55,706 nucleotides of DNA, from assembly GCA_017616445.1 (NCBI GenBank), contig JAFZYE010000009.1, forward strand, positions 1 through 55,706, written 5' to 3'. The DNA comes from Bacteroidaceae bacterium. Its GTDB lineage: Bacteria > Bacteroidota > Bacteroidia > Bacteroidales > Bacteroidaceae. The position numbers were made by a program, and so were the translations under genes. Positions within the stretch are counted from its first letter, which is position 1. Every line of letters begins with the position of its first letter. The notes under the pieces were generated by a model. It searched no databases, was not told the origin of the DNA, and worked only from the letters and a program-made list of their open reading frames with translations. Positions 8,603-16,230 of the stretch are shown here, piece after piece.

Positions 8603-8751
8603 TAATAATCAAATCAAGGGACTCTTTGATTCCCACGATTCTTGTTATTGCATTGGCCTTCGACCGCAAAAAACAAAAAAATGCAAAAATTTTTGGAGGT
8701 ATCAAAAAAAATCTCTTTCTTTGCAGCTGGAATTAAAACGTAACCGGCGAT

Positions 8752-9840
8752 ATGGCAGAACAGAACACATGGCAATGGCAGGAGTCAGGAACTGCATGGA
8801 GGGGTGTCGGGGTGTATCATATCACGCTGACTGTGCCTTCGCGTGAGCCGCTGCTCGGAAGATTGGTGATTCCGGAAGGTGACCCCTCGAACGCGCGGAT
8901 TGAGCGGACTGCTTTGGGCAATGCTGTTGTTGATGAGTTGTATGTGATGGTGAGGCACTATCCCGCAATCCGCATTCTCCAATTCTGCCTCATGCCTGAT
9001 CACTTGCATGTAATTATTCATGTGACACAGGTGATGGATACGAGCATTCGCAGCGTTATTCGTGGATATTGGCAAGGGGTGAAGAAGCATGGTAGGGCTT
9101 ATACTTTGTCTGTTGTGGCCGAATTAAATTCGAGGTCTTCCGTATTAAATACGGAGACAATTGACGAAGGGGGAAGAGGCACGGAGACAATTGACGAAGG
9201 GGGAAGAGACACGGAGACAATTGACGAAGGGGGCTATCCTTTCCCTGTTTTCACTGAGCGCCCATTCATTCGTCCTTTGTCACGTCGAGGACAGTTGCAT
9301 ACGATGATTCGGTATGTTCAGATGAACCCGCAACGGTTGGCGACCAAGCGACTAAGGCCTGGCAATTTCCGAGTGCAGAAGGAGATAGAAGTGGGTGGCA
9401 GAAAATATGATGGCGTAGGGAATGTGGCGCTACTGATGGCTAGGCATTTTGAACCTGTTCATGTGCGTAGTGTTATGGTGAAAGCTGCAGAGCTGGGCAA
9501 ACCAGAACCATTGCGTAATTATATGAATGGCTGTGTACTGGCTGCACGTAAGGGCACAGTGATGGTGTCACCATTTATCTCGCCACAGGAGAAGCGGGTG
9601 ATGCAGGTGCTGTTACAGGAACGACACCCTTTCGTCCTTATTGCGGACAATGGATTCCGTGATTATTACAAACCTGCAGATGAGCTGTTCGATGCGTGTG
9701 CTGCTGGTCGTTTGCTTATACTCAGTCCTTGGCCCTACGATGAAAAGAAACGTCATATCAGTCGTTCTGAATGCGTGGCTCTCAACGCAATGGCTGAAGA
9801 AATTTGTCAAGACCTTAATGGAACGAGGGACTGTTTATGA
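8752..9840 (+). CDS. REP-associated tyrosine transposase (RAYT), Y1/HUH family
   Basis: Single-strand DNA nuclease-like protein of the IS200/RAYT group, thought to act on palindromic REP sequences. The HUH motif is MPDHLHVIIH (H84 and H86), and the catalytic tyrosine is probably Y188 in MIRYVQMNPQRL. Both are intact. Residues about 134-161 form an insert made of a 30-bp tandem repeat (ETIDEGGRGT, ETIDEGGRDT, ETIDEGGY), preceded by a perfect 15-bp palindrome. A C-terminal part of about 150 residues has unclear function. No terminal IS structures flank it, so it is probably a resident single gene. Palindromic repeat families elsewhere in the window are possible substrates. Confidence 0.88.
   Translation: MAEQNTWQWQESGTAWRGVGVYHITLTVPSREPLLGRLVIPEGDPSNARIERTALGNAVVDELYVMVRHYPAIRILQFCLMPDHLHVIIHVTQVMDTSIRSVIRGYWQGVKKHGRAYTLSVVAELNSRSSVLNTETIDEGGRGTETIDEGGRDTETIDEGGYPFPVFTERPFIRPLSRRGQLHTMIRYVQMNPQRLATKRLRPGNFRVQKEIEVGGRKYDGVGNVALLMARHFEPVHVRSVMVKAAELGKPEPLRNYMNGCVLAARKGTVMVSPFISPQEKRVMQVLLQERHPFVLIADNGFRDYYKPADELFDACAAGRLLILSPWPYDEKKRHISRSECVALNAMAEEICQDLNGTRDCL
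9151..9233 (+). repeat. 30-bp tandem repeat (2.8 copies) in the RAYT gene
   Basis: Units begin at 9151, 9181 and 9211 and are near-identical; each starts ACGGAGACAATTGACGAAGG. As 30 is a multiple of three, copy-number change would keep the frame. Directly upstream are two palindromes, GAATTAAATTC (9121-9131) and CCGTATTAAATACGG (9140-9154). Confidence 0.9.
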
Positions 9841-10071
9841 AAAAGAAGGGAAAAAATAGTGAATAGTGAACAACTAAAAGCTAAAATAATGCATAATGAA
9901 TAATGCATAATGCATAATAAGTTGACAATTCATGATAATTCATGGAAAAAACTCCTAACTCCTAACTCCTAACTTCTAACTTTTTTGTATCTTTGCAACG
10001 TAAATTGGCTTACAGCTTACGGCTTTTAGCTAAAAAAAGAGGTAAGAGGTAAGGAGTAAGAGGTAAGAAAT
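9841..10071 (+). repeat. Short A/T-rich repeats around the nrnA promoter
   Basis: The 231-bp gap contains ATAATGCATAATG repeats (9886-9919), CCTAACTCCTAACT repeats (9956-9980), the -7 box, and GAGGTAAGAGGTAAGGAG-type repeats (10041-10069) that run up to the nrnA ATG. Similar GGTAAGAG repeats recur at 48299-48330. Confidence 0.65.
9988..9995 (+). promoter_or_regulatory. -7 box of the nrnA/GH97 genes
   Basis: TATCTTTG matches TAnnTTTG and is followed by GCAACG. It lies 77 bp upstream of the nrnA ATG. The -33 zone is occupied by a CTAACTCCTAACT-type short repeat and has no TTTG. Confidence 0.55.
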
Positions 10072-11109
10072 ATGTTGTCACAGAAAATATCATATACTGA
10101 AGTTGCGGAGGCGAAACGGATGTTTGAGGCATGCCGGAACGTGGTCATCGTGTCGCACATCTCTGCTGATGGGGATGCGATTGGCTCTTCGCTGGGTTTG
10201 TATGAGTACCTGAAGAAGAAAGGGAAGCAGGTGACTGTGATTGTGCCGAACTACTTTCCTGATTTCTTGAAATGGATGACGGATGCGGATAAGATTATCC
10301 AGTACGACCGTCGCAGAGCAATGGCGAAGACATATATCACTGCAGCTGATTTGATAGTGGTGCTCGACCTCAATGAGCCTACACGATTAGAGGAACTGGC
10401 TATACCTATAACGCGTTCGAAGGCGAAGAAAATCATGATTGATCATCATCTGCATCCCCAGAAGTTCTGCGACCTCACCATCTCATATCCTGATGCAAGT
10501 AGCACGAGCGAGTTGGTGTTCCGGCTCATCGATGCCATCGGAGGAATGTCCAACCTTACGAAAGCAGGTGCGGAGGATTTGTATGCAGGAATGTGTACAG
10601 ATACAGGTAAGTTTACGTATGGATCGAACGATCCTGACCTCTACATCATCCTGTCGGAACTGTTAAGGAAGGGAATTGATAAGGACAAAATCAACCGCTT
10701 GATTTATAACAACTACACAGAGGCCCGCTTCAGATTGCTGGGTTATATCCTGTCGGAGAAACTGCAGGTGTTCCCCGACCTGCATGCTACACTTTTCACT
10801 CTGACACGCGATGAACTGAACCGTTTCTCTTATGTTAAAGGTGATACTGAGGGTGTGGTGAATATGCCGCTTGAAATCAAAGGCACGAAGTTGTCGATCT
10901 ATATGCGTGAGGATATGGAACATCCTCGTATCTTTGTGTCTCTGCGTTCAGTGGACGACTTCCCCGCCAATAAGGTGGCAGCAGAATTCTTCAATGGTGG
11001 AGGCCATCTGAATGCTGCCGGTGGACAGTTGCAGAATATCTCAATGGATGAGGCTGTAGAGATTGCAAAGAAAGCGCTGGAAGCGTACGAAGAAAAATTG
11101 AAAGATTGA
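10072..11109 (+). CDS. nrnA: Bifunctional oligoribonuclease / PAP phosphatase NrnA (DHH/DHHA1)
   Basis: Phosphoesterase expected to degrade nano-RNAs of 2-5 nucleotides and to dephosphorylate 3'-phosphoadenosine 5'-phosphate in the cytoplasm. Metal-binding motifs of the DHH domain are visible: SHISADGDAIGSSLG (28-42, D33/D35), a DLNEP motif near residue 103, and DHH at 124-126. The DHHA1 substrate motif is NGGGHLNAAGGQ (from 308). The length of 345 residues is typical. The GH97 gene follows after 19 bp and is probably cotranscribed. Confidence 0.92.
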   Translation: MLSQKISYTEVAEAKRMFEACRNVVIVSHISADGDAIGSSLGLYEYLKKKGKQVTVIVPNYFPDFLKWMTDADKIIQYDRRRAMAKTYITAADLIVVLDLNEPTRLEELAIPITRSKAKKIMIDHHLHPQKFCDLTISYPDASSTSELVFRLIDAIGGMSNLTKAGAEDLYAGMCTDTGKFTYGSNDPDLYIILSELLRKGIDKDKINRLIYNNYTEARFRLLGYILSEKLQVFPDLHATLFTLTRDELNRFSYVKGDTEGVVNMPLEIKGTKLSIYMREDMEHPRIFVSLRSVDDFPANKVAAEFFNGGGHLNAAGGQLQNISMDEAVEIAKKALEAYEEKLKD

Positions 11110-11128
11110 AAAATTATTAATCCGATTT

Positions 11129-13084
11129 ATGAAGAAACTACTTTGCGCAGCTTTGGCTGCATTTCAAACGATGGTTGCTGTCGCTCAGGTAGCGACTGTG
11201 AGCAGTCCGGACGGACGCCTTAAAGTAAATGTGAACATGAAAGAGGGCAGACCTTACTATTCGGTTCTGTATAATGGTAAACAGATGCTCGATGATTCAC
11301 CGCTGGGCTTTATCGCCAACCTGGGTGACTTTTCCCAACAACTGACGTTTGTGTCGGCTCAGGATGGTAAAATCAGCAACGACTACACCCTGAATCGCAG
11401 TAAGGTGTCGAAGGTACACTATGAGGCTAATCAGTTGACTATCACCCTCCAGCAAAGACGCTATACTTATGCTGTGGAGTTTCGTGTGAGTAACAACGAT
11501 ATCGCTTTCCGATATAACCTGCCCAAAATGGGTGAGACGGCGAGTGTGGTGATTCGTTCAGAAGTAACAGGATTTGATTTTCCAACGAAGACTACGACGT
11601 TCCTTACTCCACAGAGTGACCCAATGATTGGATGGAAACGGACGAAGCCCAGCTATGAGGAGGGCTATAAATATGATGCTCCGATGACCAGTGTGTCGCA
11701 GTATCGTCATGGATACACCTTCCCTTGCCTGTTCCGTATAGGTAACGACGGTTGGGTGCTCCTGAGCGAGACAGGGGTCGACAGCAAGTATTGTGGCAGT
11801 CGTATCTCTGATATGAAGGATGACGGACTCTACACCATCGAGTTCCCGATGGAAGGCGAGAACAACGGAAACGGTACCGTAGCTCCTGCTTTCTCACTTC
11901 CTGGCAGCACTCCATGGCGTACGATTACCGTAGGAACTACCCTTGAGCCGATTGTCGAGACGACCGCACCTTGGGATAATGTAGAACCACTGTATGAGAC
12001 TACCCACCAGTATCAGTTCGGTAAGGGTGTGTGGAGTTGGATTGTATGGCAGGACAACTCAATCAACTATGACGATCAGGTGAAGTACGTCGCCTTGGCC
12101 AAGGAGATGGGCTACAAGTATATTCTGGTCGATAACTGGTGGGATACCAATTTCGGATATGACAGGATGGAGAGTTTTGTGAAGTATGCCCAGAGTCAGG
12201 GTGTTGATGTGTTCCTCTGGTGGAGCTCAAGCGGTTATTGGAACGATATTGAACAAGGTCCTATCCATAAGATGGACAATCCGATTCAGCGAAAGAAAGT
12301 GATGCGTTGGATGAACCAACTGGGCGTAAAAGGTATAAAGGTCGACTTCTTCGGAGGAGATAAGCAGGAGACAATGCGTCTGTATGAAGCTATTCTGAGC
12401 GATGCCGATGACAACGGCCTGATGGTCATCTTCCACGGATGCACCATTCCACGCGGTTGGGAGCGTATGTATCCGAATTATGTGGGAAGTGAGGCTGTAT
12501 TGGCTTCCGAGAACATCTATTTCGGACAGGGTGCTGCTGACAAAGAGGCAAAGGATACGTCAACACATCCGTTCATCCGCAACACGATAGGATGTATGGA
12601 GTTCGGTGGTTCATTCCTTAATCGTCATATCCACAAAGGAAATGAAGGAGGCAATACACGTCGGACAACCGACTGTCACGAGTTGGCTCAGGCTGTGCTG
12701 TTCCAGAACCCTATTCAGAACTTCGCCCTTACGCCAGAGAACCTGCGTCCGTTCAGCGAGGGTGGGGCACCACAGGTGAGTCTTGACTTCATGCGAATCG
12801 TTCCTACCACCTGGGAAGACACCCAGTTCGTGGATGGCTATCCTGGTAAGTTCTGTGTGCTGGCTCGCCAGAGCGCAGGTACATGGTACATTGCAGCAAG
12901 TAATGCAGAGGAAGAATGTGACAAGGTGCTCAATCTCTCTCAGTTCCTGAAGAAGGGTGATGTGGTTACCCTCTATAGCGACGATGCCCAGCGGGAGCCT
13001 CAGAAGACCCAGCTGAAAATAAAAGATCCGAAGAAGGTGAAGCTACACCTGTTGAAAGACGGAGGATTCGTAATCGTGAAATAA
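11129..13084 (+). CDS. Glycoside hydrolase family 97 (SusB-like alpha-glycosidase)
   Basis: Exported alpha-glycosidase with a signal peptide (about 1-19, MVAVAQ). The N-terminal beta-sandwich (about 20-270), TIM barrel (about 280-560) and C-terminal beta domain match GH97 architecture. GIKVDFFGGD places an aspartate at 406, and GSEAVLASEN places glutamates at 455 and 461. Family knowledge: retaining GH97 members use an Asp nucleophile at the end of this strand, whereas inverting SusB does not. D406 therefore suggests a retaining, alpha-galactosidase-like subgroup, but specificity remains open. The gene lies outside any SusC/D locus and ends in a strong bidirectional terminator. Confidence 0.9.
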   Translation: MKKLLCAALAAFQTMVAVAQVATVSSPDGRLKVNVNMKEGRPYYSVLYNGKQMLDDSPLGFIANLGDFSQQLTFVSAQDGKISNDYTLNRSKVSKVHYEANQLTITLQQRRYTYAVEFRVSNNDIAFRYNLPKMGETASVVIRSEVTGFDFPTKTTTFLTPQSDPMIGWKRTKPSYEEGYKYDAPMTSVSQYRHGYTFPCLFRIGNDGWVLLSETGVDSKYCGSRISDMKDDGLYTIEFPMEGENNGNGTVAPAFSLPGSTPWRTITVGTTLEPIVETTAPWDNVEPLYETTHQYQFGKGVWSWIVWQDNSINYDDQVKYVALAKEMGYKYILVDNWWDTNFGYDRMESFVKYAQSQGVDVFLWWSSSGYWNDIEQGPIHKMDNPIQRKKVMRWMNQLGVKGIKVDFFGGDKQETMRLYEAILSDADDNGLMVIFHGCTIPRGWERMYPNYVGSEAVLASENIYFGQGAADKEAKDTSTHPFIRNTIGCMEFGGSFLNRHIHKGNEGGNTRRTTDCHELAQAVLFQNPIQNFALTPENLRPFSEGGAPQVSLDFMRIVPTTWEDTQFVDGYPGKFCVLARQSAGTWYIAASNAEEECDKVLNLSQFLKKGDVVTLYSDDAQREPQKTQLKIKDPKKVKLHLLKDGGFVIVK

Positions 13085-13120
13085 ATAAAGAGGTGCTCAA
13101 CTGAGCACCTCTTTATTTAT
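13083..13120. terminator. Bidirectional terminator between convergent genes
   Basis: AATAAAGAGGTGCTCA pairs perfectly with TGAGCACCTCTTTATT across a 2-nt centre. The A-rich and T-rich ends make it usable on both strands, serving the GH97 gene (plus) and the SH3-like lipoprotein gene (minus). Confidence 0.9.
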
Positions 13121-13130
13121 CAATAGAATG

Positions 13131-14015
13131 TTATTTCTTTTTGTGTACTGATTGGAACTTCATGTCCATCTTTGGGAAGTAATACATGTATTCGATGTCA
13201 CCAGGCTCTGTTCCGTTCACGGTGTTGAAGATCTTCTCAATCTGCTCCTCAGAGAGTTTTGAAGGGTCGAATAGTCGGATGTAAGCTTCTGGATTGTCGT
13301 AGTACATGCTTGGTGGGAATCCCAATTCATAGTTCATGTTATCATAGTCGTAAGGCTGGATGTCGATGTCTGTACCTACTTCGTTCACACCAAGGCAGAA
13401 TGAGTAGTTGTGAGGGAATGCTACACATCCGTTCTCAAGCAGTACACCTACATTCAACTTGTCTCCTGTCATTTCACGCATCTCTGCACGGAGCACCAAG
13501 TTCTTGTATTTGCCTTCCTTCACAATGTAAAAGTTCATCCAATCACCTTTTTCGTAGAGAACAGGGCTCTCAGTTGTGAGTGGCTCTGGTGTGGCATCTT
13601 TAACGTTCGCTTTCAGAATGTAACCTTCATTTGTCTCACCATAATGAATATAATCATTATAATTAGAAATGTGGTAAAAATCGCCTTCTTCATCGATTAC
13701 AGGAACAACAGCATCGGTAAACAATTGATCAGGATAGGAGTGGTAGCCTTCCAGTCCAGGTTCGTCACTCCATTTCGATTGTACATCGGCCATATCTGAC
13801 TCTATGTCCTCAATCCACTGAACGAGTGTGGGACTGTCTGTGCTGGCTTCCTTGTAGATTTCTGTCTCGTCAGCAGTGGTCACTACGAGTTTCTCGAATG
13901 GAGGAAGGGCGATGTTAAACAGGTTCTCACTCTTGGGAGCATCTTGTTTCCCGTTACAACTTGCAAGCAGCATGAGCAGCATTGCACTACAAACAAATAA
14001 AAGATTCTTTTTCAT
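13131..14015 (-). CDS. Lipoprotein with SH3-like domain, function unknown
   Basis: Lipoprotein signal peptide with lipobox LLASC (C20). After it, residues about 40-145 resemble a bacterial SH3 fold with a long insert: VVTTADETEIYKEASTDSP, then GDFYHISNYNDYI and EGYILKANVKDA. The rest (about 150-294) is acidic and aromatic, with no recognised enzyme motif. The downstream end faces the GH97 gene across a shared terminator. Upstream, aroB is on the same strand about 100 bp away, separated by ACATTCTACATTTT-type repeats (14032-14107). Binding to peptidoglycan or a protein partner is possible but unproven. Confidence 0.8.
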   Translation of the reverse strand: MKKNLLFVCSAMLLMLLASCNGKQDAPKSENLFNIALPPFEKLVVTTADETEIYKEASTDSPTLVQWIEDIESDMADVQSKWSDEPGLEGYHSYPDQLFTDAVVPVIDEEGDFYHISNYNDYIHYGETNEGYILKANVKDATPEPLTTESPVLYEKGDWMNFYIVKEGKYKNLVLRAEMREMTGDKLNVGVLLENGCVAFPHNYSFCLGVNEVGTDIDIQPYDYDNMNYELGFPPSMYYDNPEAYIRLFDPSKLSEEQIEKIFNTVNGTEPGDIEYMYYFPKMDMKFQSVHKKK

Positions 14016-14031
14016 ACTGGTATTAATTACA

Positions 14032-14110
14032 ATTCTACATTTTACATTCTACATTCTACATTTTACATTCTACATTTTACATTATGAATTATGCATTATG
14101 CATTAAGCAT
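14032..14110. repeat. TACATTCTACATTTTACATTC short repeats
   Basis: Low-complexity repeats of ATTTTACATTC followed by ATGCATTATGCATTA fill the gap between aroB and the lipoprotein gene. The same family occurs in opposite orientation near 35401, 45128 and 49470-49554. Confidence 0.7.
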
Positions 14111-14114
14111 TATC

Positions 14115-15167
14115 TTATCCTTCCCTGAAGAAGTCAAATGTTTCGTAGATTTCGTCTTTGGTGGCCGTCTGGTTGATTCGGATATCTCCCACATTGCCTA
14201 ACAGGGTGAAGTTGATGATGCCGGCTTCGTTTTTCTTGTCGTGCGTCATCAATGCATATAACTCTGGATAATCGTCACATGTGACAGGAAGAGTCCCATA
14301 ATTCTCTTTGATAAATCGAACCACTTGTCGCATCGTTTCTGTAGGGAAACCTGTCTTGATGGCAGAGAGATAGAGTTCACAAATCAGTCCCCATGCCACA
14401 GCATAGCCATGCAGACATGGTTTGCGGGTAAGTGCCCAACTCTCGAAAGCATGTCCAAAGGTGTGTCCCAGATTGAGTGCCTTGCGGATGCCGTGCTCCA
14501 AAGGATCTTCTTCGACAATCTTTTCCTTGACTGCCACACTCTCGCCAACCATCTCGCCCAGCAATTTGTAATCAACATCATCAAGATTGAACGTGAGCAA
14601 CTTAGCAAAGGTGGTGTTGGTAGAAATCAGTCCATGTTTCAGCATCTCAGCATAGCCTGAGCAGATATTCTCATGATCGAGCGTGCGGAGAAATTCCGTG
14701 TCGATGATGACCGTCTCAGGGGTACGGAATACACCGATTTCGTTCTTCAGTCCATTGAAGTTGATACCTGTCTTTCCACCTACGCTGGCATCAACCATAG
14801 AGAGTAGGGTAGTAGGTATGTTGATATATGGTATCCCACGTTTGAATGTTGATGCGGCAAAACCTCCTAAATCGGTCACCATACCTCCTCCGAGATTCAC
14901 CATCAAGGAGTGACGACTTCCTCCTCCGTTGCTGAGTTGTGTCCATACTTGAGCCAAAGTGTCGAGGTTTTTGTGAGTGTCGGTTGCACCAATCACGATG
15001 TTTGTTGCATCTTTTATGCAAGGGATGTCCAGAATCAGTGGTTTGCAAAGCCTTTCTGTTGTTTCATCTGTCAGCAGAAACACTTTGTCGTGCGCCACAG
15101 TTTCGACAGCCTCAGTGACTGCCTGCTTGATATTGTTTGAAATTACAATATGATTCTCCATTTCCAA
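14115..15167 (-). CDS. aroB: 3-dehydroquinate synthase
   Basis: Converts DAHP to 3-dehydroquinate, the second step of the shikimate pathway, in the cytoplasm; needs NAD and a divalent metal. Signature stretches are NLGGGMVTDLGGFAASTFKR (NAD-binding and catalytic region), INIPTTLLSMVDASVGGKTG, and the metal-site motif LNLGHTFGHAFE. The length of 350 residues is normal. The gene is isolated from other aro genes here. A TACCTTTG -7 box lies upstream at 15275-15282. A start at 15161, two codons in (MENHIV), is also possible. Confidence 0.95.
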   Translation of the reverse strand: MEMENHIVISNNIKQAVTEAVETVAHDKVFLLTDETTERLCKPLILDIPCIKDATNIVIGATDTHKNLDTLAQVWTQLSNGGGSRHSLMVNLGGGMVTDLGGFAASTFKRGIPYINIPTTLLSMVDASVGGKTGINFNGLKNEIGVFRTPETVIIDTEFLRTLDHENICSGYAEMLKHGLISTNTTFAKLLTFNLDDVDYKLLGEMVGESVAVKEKIVEEDPLEHGIRKALNLGHTFGHAFESWALTRKPCLHGYAVAWGLICELYLSAIKTGFPTETMRQVVRFIKENYGTLPVTCDDYPELYALMTHDKKNEAGIINFTLLGNVGDIRINQTATKDEIYETFDFFREG

Positions 15168-15274
15168 TGATTTTCTTTTTATATGCTAAAGTCTAAAGTC
15201 TAACTATCAACTGTCTTTGATTTCTTTAACTTCTTTAACTTTTTTTATTTCTTCCAAATTGGAATTTGACGTTG

Positions 15275-15282
15275 CAAAGGTA
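15275..15282 (-). promoter_or_regulatory. -7 box of aroB
   Basis: On the minus strand TACCTTTG matches TAnnTTTG and is followed by GCAACG, as at the nrnA promoter. It lies about 108 bp upstream of the aroB ATG. Confidence 0.5.
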
Positions 15283-15364
15283 CAAAAAACACCTTAATTA
15301 TTATATAAAGGGAAGGTGAAAACGAAAAAAATAGATGAAATAGGTGTTTTTTTTGCGATTTTGT

Positions 15365-15395
15365 TTTGTCATTCCCAAAATTATTCTCATATTTG
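15365..15395 (+). promoter_or_regulatory. -33/-7 promoter of the caspase-transglutaminase cluster
   Basis: TTTG at 15365-15368, a 19-bp spacer, then CATATTTG at 15388-15395 (7 of 8 matches to TAnnTTTG). It is about 77 bp before the ATG at 15472 and divergent from aroB. The 304-bp gap 15168-15471 otherwise holds only short AAGTCTAAAGTCTAA repeats near aroB. Confidence 0.55.
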
Positions 15396-15471
15396 CACAT
15401 CATAGTGTGATGAACACTCATGAGAACGGAGATATAACTAATAACAATACTAACAAAAAAATTACAAGACA

Positions 15472-16104
15472 ATGAAGACCAAGTTATTTTATTTCGTAGC
15501 CATCGTCGTTGGTATGATGTATTGCACTACTGTTTCTGCTCAGGATGATAAACAAATGTTGAAAGAACAGAAAGCGATTATGAAACAGGCAACAAAAGAT
15601 GCCAAAAAACAAGCAAAAGAACTGAAGAAAGACGGTTGGAAAGTAGCTGTAGGTGCTACTCCTATGGAGAAACAGTTGGAAGAACTGTTCGTAAAGGAAC
15701 GTGGAGGTAAGGTAGGTCTGCCTCAGTATATCATCGGTAGATCAGAAGCTGTCTCAGGAAGCTATGCTGCAGCACGCAAGATTGCTGTTGCTCGTGCCCG
15801 TGAAGAGGTCGCAGGAACCATCAATACCAAGGTGGCAGGTATTCTGGAGAGTACACTGACCAATGTGCAGACTTCGTCTGTAGATGTAGCAACCGTTCAG
15901 AAAGATGTAAGTACTGCTAAGCAGTTGATTGACCAATCGCTCGATAAGACGGATATCATTTTTGAGGTCTATCGCGAGGTGAACAACAACACTCAGTTCC
16001 AGATTGGCGTTGCATTTGCAGACTCTAAAGCAAAGGAAATTTTGAAGATGTCAATGAGCGGTGCCAGTGCTGAGGCAAAAGCTAAGGCAGAGGAGCAGTG
16101 GTAG
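15472..16104 (+). CDS. Secreted LPP20-like protein, function unknown
   Basis: Signal peptide 1-24 (ending TVSAQ), then a lysine-rich predicted helix (about 28-55, KEQKAIMKQATKDAKKQ), then an LPP20-like alpha/beta region. Its core is SYAAARKIAVARAREEVAGTI (within about 100-122), which resembles the EATQNAKQDLLTSISARVE stretch of the 38996-40888 product. The C-terminal part (about 155-190) is a strand-rich segment ending in an alanine-rich helix. First gene of a seven-gene set of exported proteins. No enzyme motif is seen. LPP20 membership is based on pattern only. Confidence 0.75.
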   Translation: MKTKLFYFVAIVVGMMYCTTVSAQDDKQMLKEQKAIMKQATKDAKKQAKELKKDGWKVAVGATPMEKQLEELFVKERGGKVGLPQYIIGRSEAVSGSYAAARKIAVARAREEVAGTINTKVAGILESTLTNVQTSSVDVATVQKDVSTAKQLIDQSLDKTDIIFEVYREVNNNTQFQIGVAFADSKAKEILKMSMSGASAEAKAKAEEQW

Positions 16105-16230
16105 AGTAAAGTTGAAAGTTTAAAGTTTAAAGTTTATAGTCAGTTTAATGAGTTAAAAGTGAAGCCCTTAGACTTTAGACTTTAGCCGACGAAGTCAATA
16201 ATTATAGTTTAGAGATTAGATCAATAGGAA

